Positions 1 to 7,723 of a stretch of 32,375 nucleotides of DNA are shown piece after piece (position 1 is the first letter of the stretch; every line of letters begins with the position of its first letter). Made by a program: the position numbers and the translations under genes. The stretch comes from an uncultured Porphyromonadaceae bacterium. GTDB lineage: Bacteria; Bacteroidota; Bacteroidia; Bacteroidales; Muribaculaceae. Location: positions 1 through 32,375 of the forward strand of contig UQUV01000033.1 of the NCBI GenBank assembly GCA_900544305.1, given 5' to 3'. The notes beneath the pieces were generated by a model. It was not told the origin of the DNA and did no database searches. It saw only the letters and a program-made list of their open reading frames with translations.

Positions 1-57
1 TCGAACTCGGATCTAAAGTTTAGGAAACTTCTATTCTATCCGTTGAACTACAGAGGC
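1..57 (-). tRNA. tRNA-Arg(CCT), 3' part cut off by window edge
   Basis: Read on the minus strand, the sequence starts GCCTCTG, followed by a D-arm and an anticodon stem GAAGT/ACTTT enclosing the loop TTCCTAA, so the anticodon is CCT (arginine, AGG codons). The rest of the T-arm and the acceptor 3' strand lie outside the window. A consensus promoter sits 65 bp upstream at 122-152. Identity rests on the visible anticodon arm and is fairly certain. Confidence 0.88.
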
Positions 58-121
58 ATGATTATGTTTCTTCAGCTTCTTTCCATGCGGCATTTCGCAT
101 GAGAATCGGCTTTTGGAGTCA

Positions 122-152
122 CAAAGATAGTGTTTTCTGTCTGCTACACAAA
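122..152 (-). promoter_or_regulatory. Bacteroidetes-type promoter for tRNA-Arg
   Basis: On the minus strand there is TTTG (149-152), a 19-nt spacer and TATCTTTG (122-129), matching the known Bacteroidetes -33/-7 consensus TTTG/TAnnTTTG exactly. Transcription would start near 115 and run into the tRNA. It lies just past the stop codon of rsmD. Confidence 0.75.
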
Positions 153-162
153 ATTTGGCGGA

Positions 163-732
163 CTATTTCTCTTGCGGTTCTTCCTCCTGATTTTCGGGTT
201 CAATCACAAAAATCGAGAAATTGACACTGCCGTAAACGCGATGTTCGGAAAAATGAGGAAGCGACGAGAAATCGTAATTCTTCGAATGTTCAATGATGAA
301 CATGGAGCCTTCCTTCAACATCCCGGAATTCAGCACCAGTTCGGGAATCTCGCCAAATCGAGGCAAATCGTAGGGAGGGTCGGCAAAAATGATGTCATAC
401 TGCGTACGCGAAGCCTCGATGAACTTGAACACGTCGCCCTTGATAAGGGTCAGGTTCTTTTCGTTCAGTTCCTGCGCCACTTTACGGATAAAATTGTACT
501 GCGTTGAACTTTTCTCTACAGCAGTCACCGCCGCACATCCGCGTGACAGGAACTCAAAACTGATAGCTCCCGTTCCGGCAAAGAGGTCGAGCGCATGCAG
601 GCCTTCGAAATCCCACATGTTTTCGAGTACGTTGAAAATGTTCTCGCGCGCAAAATCGGTTGTCGGACGCGCTGTTATATTTTTCGGCACATCGAAACGG
701 CGACGGCCGTATTTTCCTCGGATTATTCGCAT
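163..732 (-). CDS. rsmD: 16S rRNA (guanine966-N2)-methyltransferase RsmD
   Basis: This 189-aa protein matches the RsmD family, which methylates N2 of G966 in 16S rRNA during 30S assembly using S-adenosylmethionine. Visible hallmarks are the N-terminal MRIIRGKYGRR start typical of the family, the SAM-binding motif DLFAGTG at residues 49-55, and the N6/N2-amino methyltransferase catalytic motif DPPY at 118-121. Length is close to the family norm (about 185-200 aa). The start ATG lies 10 bp inside the 3' end of the upstream DUF3822 gene, so the two are almost certainly co-transcribed and perhaps translationally coupled. The C-terminal tail is rich in Glu/Gln/Pro. The cytoplasmic housekeeping role is inferred from the family. 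Confidence 0.93.
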   Translation of the reverse strand: MRIIRGKYGRRRFDVPKNITARPTTDFARENIFNVLENMWDFEGLHALDLFAGTGAISFEFLSRGCAAVTAVEKSSTQYNFIRKVAQELNEKNLTLIKGDVFKFIEASRTQYDIIFADPPYDLPRFGEIPELVLNSGMLKEGSMFIIEHSKNYDFSSLPHFSEHRVYGSVNFSIFVIEPENQEEEPQEK

Positions 733-1559
733 AACGGCAATACAATTAAATCAAACGGAGCCACCATCGCATCCTTGCCCAAGCGCAACAATTGCGCCGG
801 GAAAATAAGCTGAATGACATTGGCTATGTATTCACGCAACTTCGGAAGCAACTGCTTGCGCACTTCCTTGTCTCCCACAATATGAAGCTCGTGTTTCAGC
901 GGGTCAAGCCCGTTCTGCTTCCAGGCGTTCATCAGGAAATAGAACGCATCGTCGACAGTCTTATAGGCAAAATAGTTGGCACACACCACCTGACGGTTTT
1001 TCATCACCACCACTTCCGCCTTTCCTTCGTTCAGAAAGACATACATTTTCGAACCTCCGTAATTATCCTTGCGGCGGAAATACTTTACAATCGGAGTAAG
1101 GAAATGATTGACAGGGGGATTATAGAACGTGCGGCGCAAAAATGCCTCTACTGCCGAATCTACACCATAGACAACCGACAGACCGGCATCGGCAATACGG
1201 TCGACCAACACAGTTTCGTCGCTTTCCGGATACAGGAAACGGAAATAACGCTCGCATTCCTGCTGATTTCCCTGGCAAGAAAATTCATCGGGAACCAGAA
1301 CAAAATGCGACGACTCCACTAAAAACTGTACCCGTTCATACTGCAACAGAAAAAAGTTGTTGTCGTAGACGGCTGCTTCCAGTTCCTTCAGGTAGTTGTT
1401 CGTCGTATTCGGATAGTCGATAGTGCCATGAATCAACGAATTGTCCTCCAATCGGCTATAAAGCGCATATTGCAGACGCTTGTCGGAGAGGCGCACGGAA
1501 AGCGACCACACCTCGGGGTGCAGTATTTCTATTTTTCTTTCTTCATTTCCGTCTGCCAT
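723..1559 (-). CDS. DUF3822 family protein
   Basis: The 278-aa protein resembles the Bacteroidetes-specific DUF3822 family (PF12864), whose members are usually found directly before rsmD, as here. No enzymatic motif is evident. Some members of this group are thought to have an actin/ASKHA-like fold, and the segment around MYVFLNEGKAEVVVMKNRQV would fit a beta-hairpin core, but that is inference. The frame is open upstream to 1589, but the ATG at 1559 (MADGNEERK) is preferred because a -7-like TAACTTTG lies at 1587-1594 and the longer start would overlap it. Its 3' end overlaps rsmD by 10 bp. Function is unknown. Confidence 0.82.
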   Translation of the reverse strand: MADGNEERKIEILHPEVWSLSVRLSDKRLQYALYSRLEDNSLIHGTIDYPNTTNNYLKELEAAVYDNNFFLLQYERVQFLVESSHFVLVPDEFSCQGNQQECERYFRFLYPESDETVLVDRIADAGLSVVYGVDSAVEAFLRRTFYNPPVNHFLTPIVKYFRRKDNYGGSKMYVFLNEGKAEVVVMKNRQVVCANYFAYKTVDDAFYFLMNAWKQNGLDPLKHELHIVGDKEVRKQLLPKLREYIANVIQLIFPAQLLRLGKDAMVAPFDLIVLPLCE

Positions 1560-1586
1560 CGTGTCGACTCTTTTTGGTTGTAAGCA

Positions 1587-1594
1587 CAAAGTTA
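1587..1594 (-). promoter_or_regulatory. Putative -7 box for the DUF3822-rsmD operon
   Basis: TAACTTTG on the minus strand matches the Bacteroidetes -7 consensus TAnnTTTG. It falls in the short gap between the upstream receptor gene and DUF3822. No convincing TTTG is seen 19-21 nt further upstream, so it is a candidate only. Confidence 0.45.
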
Positions 1595-1616
1595 CGAATA
1601 ATTTTGCAATCTGCGG

Positions 1617-4073
1617 CTATGGCAAATTCATTTTGAACGACAGCATCAGTCCGCGCGGAATGTTGAGCGTCAACGGGAAACGGTCGGAAATATAGTCGGC
1701 ATAGTCATGGGGAATAAAGCAGTATTCATGCAGTTCCACACCAAAATCCACGAGATTATAGCCATAAAGCTGTACTTCAAACGGATATTTGCGGGCTATC
1801 TTGCCACGATAAGTAGCTTTCACATCAACATTATAGAACGCATCTTCCCGACAGCCAAAATCGCCGGTCATCGGATTAATGCCTCGGGTGTCGCGCCGCC
1901 ACATGGCCAACTGCGTATTGCCATCGGCATCGGTCACGGTACGTGTTTCGAAATGAGAGAACGGTTGGCCGTCCTTGAATTTCACAAAGGCACTGACACT
2001 GAAATTGTCCGTTATATTGTAGGAAACCACCATTTTCGACACATAGGCACGGTCCTGGTCGTAACGTCCGATAAGTTTCGGCATGTTGTTCGGAGTTGCC
2101 GCCATTTCCGTCAGTACTCCAATATCGTTGTGCATCGGTCCATGGGCAAGCGACGATGCACCGGCTGCCATGAACGACTGCCACGAAATCGAAAAATAGA
2201 ATTTCCGGTTTTCGTACTCATACTTTATCAGCGACGACATATAATAAGGTGAATTTGTCAGGAAATTAAGCGGACTGTCGGTATCCATCAGTGACGTAGG
2301 GAAATTGCCCACTTCATACTGCAACGAGCTTCCGCCATTGAGAAAATAGGCAGCATCGGCATCAGGAGTGTCGCCACCAACGTAATGTCCAACCGCATCG
2401 CTGTTCTTTAACGATGTCCACCATACGTTGACGTATTTTTTAAACGTATTCTGGAACGAAATTTTATGTCCTCCAAAACGGAAGTATAACGGAATATCGA
2501 TAGTGTAAAATGCCTGCTGACGAAGGCCGTCGGCGGCAGAATGCGAACTGCCTCCAGTAGATGCCAGATAGCCGGTACGTTCATTTTCCTGATAAGCATA
2601 GTCGCCGTTAAGGTCCTGCCAGTAGCTGATGTCGCCCGACAGATAGTCGTCAGAGAAGAAAGTGATGTTTTCCCACGTGTATGCCACACGGTTTCGTGCC
2701 GCATTTACCTGCATCTGGAACCACGGACAAGGACGGATGTCGAAACCGGCACGGAACTGCCAGTTAGGACGCACCATCGTCTCGCCTTTCACCAGCATAC
2801 CGTCGAGCGTAAAGTCAAGTCCGGCACGGAAATTAACCGCCTTGCCCAACCGCTTTTCTGCGCTCAATCCGGCGGTGTTTTCCAACAACCCGCTCCAGAA
2901 AGAACGGCTCTTCCAGTCATATACATAAAGCGAACGGAACGGCTCGTCGATCATCTTCATATAGACAGGATTGCTGAATTCGCGCGATGCCGTGGAGAAT
3001 CGGAGTGCTGAATTGTAGCCGTCGAAACGGAAGTCGAGCCAATCGGTCAGTTTGCGTTCATAATTGACGGCATACGACAGTTCCGACATGTTGCCGTCGG
3101 GATACCACGGTTCGTAGCCTTCACCGTCCTGGTCTATCAAATTACGCGAAAAATCAAGGTCATTGTGGCGGATACGGTTGGTGGCAAACGTCAAACCTGA
3201 AGTATAGCGGTGGCGTTCTGTCTGCTTCTTGCCATAAAGCGAAAGCGAATAGGAATTGTTGCGCGCCGTCTCGTCGTAGTCGTAGTAGTTTTCTGAATAA
3301 AGATTGTCGCGCTGTGCAATGTTCAGCATATAGTTCCAGCCGTCGAACAGGCAGTTCGAACGTATTGGCAGCTCACCTCTCAGGTTCATGCGGAAATAAC
3401 TTTCCGGATATTCGCTGTCGATGCCCTCCTCGTTAAAATTCACATGAGTACGGCTTCCGTAGTCCAGATAGAGCTGCTGCATATATTTTCGGTCGCCCAA
3501 AGGTATGCCGTAGTTCAGTTTTACTATGCCTGAAGCCTGCGTATGGTCGCGGTATTCAATCGGCACATAAAGCCGTTGCGTGGCAGTTTCCGATACCAGT
3601 TGCAAAAACGACTCGGCAAAGGGCGTGATTCCGCCGAGATTGCCGACGTTGAACGTAGCCGACACCGAATTGTCGACCACCGTGTCGCGGGTAAAATTAA
3701 TGCGTGAACCGAAGTAGTCGATATCCAGACTATATTCCGTCATGTCAGGCTGCACCAGCGACGAGCCGACAAAGAAACGGCTGTCAGTGCGGAAACCGTC
3801 CAGATAATATTTGTTCCAACGGAAGGAATTGCCGTCCACGGAGAACATCAGACGGTCGGGCTGATTGTAGTTTCCGGCTGTTTCCAGCTGATAGGTCACC
3901 CGGTCGTCGATATTGTCGAGATAATGCACAAAATCACCGCCATGATAAAACTTGCGGAACATTTCACTGCTTTTATGCCCCACGCCATAATCAGGCAGAG
4001 AATCTACCGCCTCCTGCGCCTGCGAAACCGCCAAGCCCAAAAGACAAGCCAAGAAAAGGATGCTTTTCTTCAT
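1617..4073 (-). CDS. TonB-dependent receptor-like outer membrane protein
   Basis: The 818-aa protein begins with a Sec signal peptide (MKKSILFLACLLGLAVSQAQ, cleavage expected near residue 19). The rest is rich in alternating aromatic/polar strands ending LMLSFKMNLP, typical of a large outer-membrane beta-barrel. Residues about 70-130, with DGNSFRWNKYYLDGFRTD, recall the YIDG-type plug segment of TonB-dependent receptors. The usual carboxypeptidase-regulatory domain and a clear TonB box are missing, and the plug looks reduced. It is not paired with a SusD-like gene, so a glycan-uptake role is not supported. It could equally be annotated as a generic barrel protein. The substrate is unknown. 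The upstream region holds TACCTTTA at 4122-4129, one base off the -7 consensus. Confidence 0.75.
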   Translation of the reverse strand: MKKSILFLACLLGLAVSQAQEAVDSLPDYGVGHKSSEMFRKFYHGGDFVHYLDNIDDRVTYQLETAGNYNQPDRLMFSVDGNSFRWNKYYLDGFRTDSRFFVGSSLVQPDMTEYSLDIDYFGSRINFTRDTVVDNSVSATFNVGNLGGITPFAESFLQLVSETATQRLYVPIEYRDHTQASGIVKLNYGIPLGDRKYMQQLYLDYGSRTHVNFNEEGIDSEYPESYFRMNLRGELPIRSNCLFDGWNYMLNIAQRDNLYSENYYDYDETARNNSYSLSLYGKKQTERHRYTSGLTFATNRIRHNDLDFSRNLIDQDGEGYEPWYPDGNMSELSYAVNYERKLTDWLDFRFDGYNSALRFSTASREFSNPVYMKMIDEPFRSLYVYDWKSRSFWSGLLENTAGLSAEKRLGKAVNFRAGLDFTLDGMLVKGETMVRPNWQFRAGFDIRPCPWFQMQVNAARNRVAYTWENITFFSDDYLSGDISYWQDLNGDYAYQENERTGYLASTGGSSHSAADGLRQQAFYTIDIPLYFRFGGHKISFQNTFKKYVNVWWTSLKNSDAVGHYVGGDTPDADAAYFLNGGSSLQYEVGNFPTSLMDTDSPLNFLTNSPYYMSSLIKYEYENRKFYFSISWQSFMAAGASSLAHGPMHNDIGVLTEMAATPNNMPKLIGRYDQDRAYVSKMVVSYNITDNFSVSAFVKFKDGQPFSHFETRTVTDADGNTQLAMWRRDTRGINPMTGDFGCREDAFYNVDVKATYRGKIARKYPFEVQLYGYNLVDFGVELHEYCFIPHDYADYISDRFPLTLNIPRGLMLSFKMNLP

Positions 4074-4172
4074 ACACCAAGTACAACTGATAAAAAATAC
4101 TACGTCATAACAAATCTGCCGTAAAGGTACAGCATTTTTATGACACTTCAGGCATCCTTTTCTGAAGTTTAA

Positions 4173-5408
4173 CTATCTGGGCATACAACCGTTTGCCAAC
4201 AGGAATCTTTTCACGCGCTCGGCATGGTTGCCGCAAAGCAATACATGATGATTTCCCAACGGACTGTGAAGGAAATATCCGGTCGGTGCATTCAACCGTA
4301 CCCTTACCTGCGTACGGCACATATTCACAAAATCCGTATTTTCCACCAGTTCGCCGGAGGCCACAAAATATTCGTCCAGCCTGTCGCCTCCGCATTTCAT
4401 CACAGTCACCTCTCCCAAAGGCAGATATCCCTGAATGCCGACACTAATACCCGACTCAAAATGACTGCGCAGTGAAAAGCGTTCCGTTTGCCGCACACCG
4501 ATAGTGCAGTGTGCAAACACAATTTCGTTCTTCTGCGAGTCAATCATTGAAGGGTTGGTCATAAACGAAGCCTGACCGGTAACGGCTTTAACCACACACA
4601 TGGTGAACAGCGTACGCAAATCGCCCTCACAGCCGGCCACGATACCCTCATCGTTGAGCAATGCCAGTGCCAGGCAACCGGTTGTCGCCGTTGCTCCAAT
4701 CAAATCGAAACAGCTCAAAGTTAAGGCATTCAGATACTCTTCTTCCACTATCCTCCGCAACGCCAGATACATACGTGCCGCTTTCAGCACATCGTCGTCG
4801 GTCGCTTCCTGTCGCGCACAAGCGTCGCTCAAAATCCGCTCGGCAATAGGATGGGCTTCGCTGTCAACAGTTTGCTCAAAATATTCACACAACCGGGACA
4901 AAGGCACATCAACCATCTCCATACCCCAACGCGTTTTTGCCACAGCATAATCCACACCACTGGCTATCAACCACGAAGAAGGTTTTCCGACAACTCCGAC
5001 ACGCATAGCCGCCAATCGTCTCAATGCCTGAAAATCGTCATAAAGCATTTCCAGCCGTGCCACCATTTCCGCCACCGGACCATGAACAATTTCCGACTGA
5101 CGCCCCTGCGAACGCAACCATGCAGAAATTTCGAGCGAGGCCGCCAATGAGTTTTGCAAACCGTCGGCAACAAGCACCGCCTTCTGCGGCAAAACACTGC
5201 CCATACGCGTCACCGCCTGTTCCACACCTCCGGTAGCCACAAACAGCACGCTGAAATCGTCAGCCGTCAGTTCTCCCATGTTGTCAGGAGTCACCCAACG
5301 CACCTCAAACGCCCGTTTCAGTTCCGTAATAAAACCCGCATGCGCCTGCTCCACCACCGCACTGTCGTGCAGCACCGAAGCCAATGTAATCAAATGGATA
5401 GTCTTCAT
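4173..5408 (-). CDS. L-fucose/L-arabinose isomerase-fold protein
   Basis: This protein of about 411 aa resembles the FucI/AraA superfamily (COG2407-type). An N-terminal Rossmann-like region (LITLASVLHDSAVVEQAHAG; VLFVATGGVEQAV) leads to a conserved central region with cysteines around SCFDLIGATATTGCLALALLNDEGIVAGCEGDL, and a C-terminal beta-rich domain containing LNAPTGYFLHSPLGNHHVLLCGNHA. The ECD/CEGDL pattern and the late HH..GNH segment match metal- and substrate-site regions of this fold, but the substrate cannot be named. Two ATGs compete (5417 and 5408); the second gives MKTIHLITLAS, the more usual N-terminus. No sugar kinase, aldolase or transporter is nearby, so it is an orphan. It reads in the same direction as the ECF operon but is about 100 bp from it. 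Confidence 0.75.
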   Translation of the reverse strand: MKTIHLITLASVLHDSAVVEQAHAGFITELKRAFEVRWVTPDNMGELTADDFSVLFVATGGVEQAVTRMGSVLPQKAVLVADGLQNSLAASLEISAWLRSQGRQSEIVHGPVAEMVARLEMLYDDFQALRRLAAMRVGVVGKPSSWLIASGVDYAVAKTRWGMEMVDVPLSRLCEYFEQTVDSEAHPIAERILSDACARQEATDDDVLKAARMYLALRRIVEEEYLNALTLSCFDLIGATATTGCLALALLNDEGIVAGCEGDLRTLFTMCVVKAVTGQASFMTNPSMIDSQKNEIVFAHCTIGVRQTERFSLRSHFESGISVGIQGYLPLGEVTVMKCGGDRLDEYFVASGELVENTDFVNMCRTQVRVRLNAPTGYFLHSPLGNHHVLLCGNHAERVKRFLLANGCMPR

Positions 5409-5509
5409 ATTTTTCATGATTCAGAAAAGTTTCCGCAATGCGAAAAAGAACTCACTGCGAAGTAAAAATGAATTATTCAGGAAATGCAGCTTTCAAGAAA
5501 GCCGTATCT

Positions 5510-5710
5510 TTATTTCTTTTTTTTGTCAAGTTTGAACATGCGCCGCAAACGGGGCATCTGCGTAATAACCAATACTGGACCAATGCAATAGTAGTGGGAA
5601 TAGAACGGCGTATCAGGATCCAAGGTATTTATCACAATCCAATCGGCAACAATCGCCGCCACAAACATAAGCAGCAGCACAACCAGGTAGTAAAGTACTA
5701 TTTTTTTCAT
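5510..5710 (-). CDS. Small single-pass membrane protein, end of ECF operon
   Basis: A 66-aa protein starting at ATG 5710 (MKKIVLYYLVVLLLMFVAAI) has one strong hydrophobic helix at about residues 4-27, then a short polar segment with PFYSHYYCIG and a basic C-terminus (RLRRMFKLDKKKK) that would favour the cytoplasmic side. The frame opens 9 nt earlier at a TTG, but ATG is preferred. It begins 31 bp after the stop of the barrel protein gene, in the same direction, so it probably belongs to the sigma-factor operon. No family is recognised. A regulatory or accessory role to the operon's membrane protein is only a guess. Confidence 0.6.
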   Translation of the reverse strand: MKKIVLYYLVVLLLMFVAAIVADWIVINTLDPDTPFYSHYYCIGPVLVITQMPRLRRMFKLDKKKK

Positions 5711-5741
5711 CTGCGACAAAGTTTATACACCGACTCGCCGA

Positions 5742-7043
5742 TTAATAGCTGTAACGGAAGCCGAGCGAAAGCTGGAAGTTGACATTGCGGTCAGTTCTTG
5801 CATTCGCCAACTCGCCATTGTCGAAAAAGCAAGCGGCTGTCGGTTCAGCAAAGATACCATAATTTTTTGTAATATTGAACTGTACACCGGCACCGGCCAT
5901 CACCGAGAACTGCCACGGATGGGCAACCGGCGTCGTTTCGTCGCTCACATCGGGTTCATCTTTACCTGCAAACAAGGTTGTCATTTTCTCGCCTGCCACA
6001 CATTTCTCGACACTGCCGCCGGCTAAAGCATACAACGTCAGATAACGGGAATCATAAAACGTATAGCTGGCACTGACCGGCACTCCTACATAGTGCAGTT
6101 TCTGCTGCGTAGTATAAAAATGAGTGTCAGAACCTGAACGCCACTCGGAATTCAACTGCGTGTAGCTGATTCCGGCATTCAACGCCCAACGTTTGTTAAA
6201 ACGATAACGGAATGCTGCCGTATAGGTCACCGGAAAATCGTATTTGACAGTTGTCTGCTGTTCCTGCACAATGTTTTTCGAAAGCATATTCATATAAGCC
6301 TCCTGAAACTGTGCCTTTTGCGCCGACTCGGCAACAGAGACCGTCTGCATTCCATACAGGTTTGCCCTACGCATCAGCGGAGAAAAACCGCTGCGTGAAG
6401 ATGACTGGGATGCGAAATTATTACAATAGGCCAAAGAAAAATCCCATCCCCTTCCGGAATTCTTCGTTGCTTTTTTACCGGCTGCCGACGAAACATTATC
6501 GTCAAAACTCATATCGGGGTCAACCAACCGCAAGCGCTCCTTTCCACTCATTTCCTTTTGCGAAGCTGTTGCAACGGCTGTCTTCTCGCTCTTTTCCGTT
6601 TGAGACTTATCGGTGTCTGCACCCGATTTTTCAACCGGTTCGCTTACAGGCACAACTGCTTCTTCAATATGCTTTGCCATAGCCACCTTTTCGCTATTCC
6701 GTTCTCGCACATGCTCACGGATATCCTGTGCAGACAAGCTGACTGATTGATCGACAGATGTTTCTGCCGCCGGTGCCGCAGAATTGTCGGCCACCACCAG
6801 CAACGGCGGAACGACAGGAACTGTCTGTTGGTCAATAGAAAGGAAACGGAATCCGACAATTCCCACCAAACAAGCAGCGGCAGCTGCCAAACCGACATAA
6901 AGATAGCGGCGGAAACGTCCGGCGGCCTTTACATCGGGCAAGTCATTTTCAATGCGTGCCCACAAATCATCGCCGGCAGGCACTTCGTAATTCTGCAACT
7001 TGTGCTTGATTTGACTTGTCAGTTTATCATTCTTATCTCTCAT
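5742..7043 (-). CDS. Anti-sigma-like N-terminus fused to outer-membrane beta-barrel
   Basis: This 433-aa protein has three parts. Residues 1-45 are a charged cytoplasmic-type segment (YEVPAGDDLWARIENDLP) of the kind found at the start of Bacteroidetes anti-sigma/barrel proteins. Residues 47-66 are a transmembrane helix (YVGLAAAAACLVGIVGF). Residues 71-197 are a low-complexity linker rich in Ala/Val/Glu/Lys/Ser. Residues 198-433 are a beta-barrel (WDFSLAYCNNF, AAFRYRFNKRWALNAGISYT, NVNFQLSLGFRYSY) resembling PorT/OMP_b-brl families, ending in an aromatic residue as barrel proteins usually do. It starts 6 bp after the stop of the ECF sigma gene, so the two are co-transcribed. The simplest reading is that it controls the sigma factor. 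How one chain can have an inner-membrane helix and a barrel is the odd point. There is no cleavable signal peptide. Confidence 0.78.
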   Translation of the reverse strand: MRDKNDKLTSQIKHKLQNYEVPAGDDLWARIENDLPDVKAAGRFRRYLYVGLAAAAACLVGIVGFRFLSIDQQTVPVVPPLLVVADNSAAPAAETSVDQSVSLSAQDIREHVRERNSEKVAMAKHIEEAVVPVSEPVEKSGADTDKSQTEKSEKTAVATASQKEMSGKERLRLVDPDMSFDDNVSSAAGKKATKNSGRGWDFSLAYCNNFASQSSSRSGFSPLMRRANLYGMQTVSVAESAQKAQFQEAYMNMLSKNIVQEQQTTVKYDFPVTYTAAFRYRFNKRWALNAGISYTQLNSEWRSGSDTHFYTTQQKLHYVGVPVSASYTFYDSRYLTLYALAGGSVEKCVAGEKMTTLFAGKDEPDVSDETTPVAHPWQFSVMAGAGVQFNITKNYGIFAEPTAACFFDNGELANARTDRNVNFQLSLGFRYSY

Positions 7044-7049
7044 TGTTCT

Positions 7050-7595
7050 TCACTCAGTCTGTTTTAAATATTCATTGATACGCTTTGCCAGCAAGCTCCT
7101 CGCACGAAAATACTGCGACGACGAAGAGCGCTCATTTATTCCCAGCAACTGTGCGATTTCCTTATGGCTTTTATCTTCAAACGTATAAAGGTTAAATACC
7201 GTCCGGTAGCCGTCGGGCAACTCCTGAATGAAACGCATCAGCACTTCTTCCGGAATCAAGTCCACGCTATCGGCATCGACAATATCATCCTGCAGAGTGT
7301 CAATCGAAACCATCTCGTCGGAAATCTTAGCTTTCCGCAAATGTTCCAATGACGTATTGACCATTATGCGTGACAACCACGCCAACAAAGAGCCCTTACC
7401 GCGATAGGAGAATTTGTCAAATGAACCGAAAACCTGAATAAACACATCGTGCAGCACGTCTTCGGCAGTCTCGCGGTCGCCCAAATAGCGAAGTCCGATG
7501 GCGAGGAGCTTTCCCGCATACTGATTATAAAGCTCTTTACGTGACCTGTTGTCGCCACGCAAGCATCCTCTATATATCTCCTCTTCCTGTTCCAT
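7050..7595 (-). CDS. ECF-type RNA polymerase sigma-70 factor
   Basis: The 181-aa protein has the two-domain layout of extracytoplasmic-function sigma factors. Region 2 spans about residues 20-90 (ELYNQYAGKLLAIGLRYLGD, AEDVLHDVFIQVF, GSLLAWLSRIMVNTSLEHLRK). Region 4 spans about 120-175 (LPDGYRTVFNLYTFEDKSHKEIAQLLGI), a helix-turn-helix for -33/-35 recognition, ending in SSQYFRARSLLAKRI. The frame extends to 7667, but the ATG at 7595 (MEQEEEIYRG) fits the family N-terminus. It directs RNA polymerase to its regulon, probably including its own operon. It is followed at 6 bp by the anti-sigma-like barrel protein and lies divergent to the NigD-like lipoprotein gene. Confidence 0.93.
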   Translation of the reverse strand: MEQEEEIYRGCLRGDNRSRKELYNQYAGKLLAIGLRYLGDRETAEDVLHDVFIQVFGSFDKFSYRGKGSLLAWLSRIMVNTSLEHLRKAKISDEMVSIDTLQDDIVDADSVDLIPEEVLMRFIQELPDGYRTVFNLYTFEDKSHKEIAQLLGINERSSSSQYFRARSLLAKRINEYLKQTE

Positions 7596-7633
7596 TTTCA
7601 CTTCACTATAATTAAAATGCAAATTAGCACAAA

Positions 7634-7689
7634 ATACTGCACACAAAAAAATTTTTTTATCATCCATGCAGTATTTGATACAAACTGCA
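7634..7689. promoter_or_regulatory. Inverted/direct ACTGCA repeats between ECF sigma and nigD-like genes
   Basis: ATACTGCA at 7634-7641 and TGCAGTAT at 7667-7674 form an 8-bp perfect inverted repeat with a 25-nt gap, and a third half-site, AAACTGCA, follows at 7682-7689. They fall in the divergent control region of the sigma operon and the lipoprotein gene. A regulator or sigma-dependent site is possible, but no known motif is matched. Confidence 0.3.
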
Positions 7690-7723
7690 ATTTAGAAAAT
7701 AGAAACCGATAAAAATTTAGCAT

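Noticed and set aside
4144..4168. Hairpin ACTTCAG/CTGAAGT downstream of the isomerase-like gene as a terminator
   Set aside because: The 7-bp stem has no T-run on the relevant strand, so it is too weak to call.
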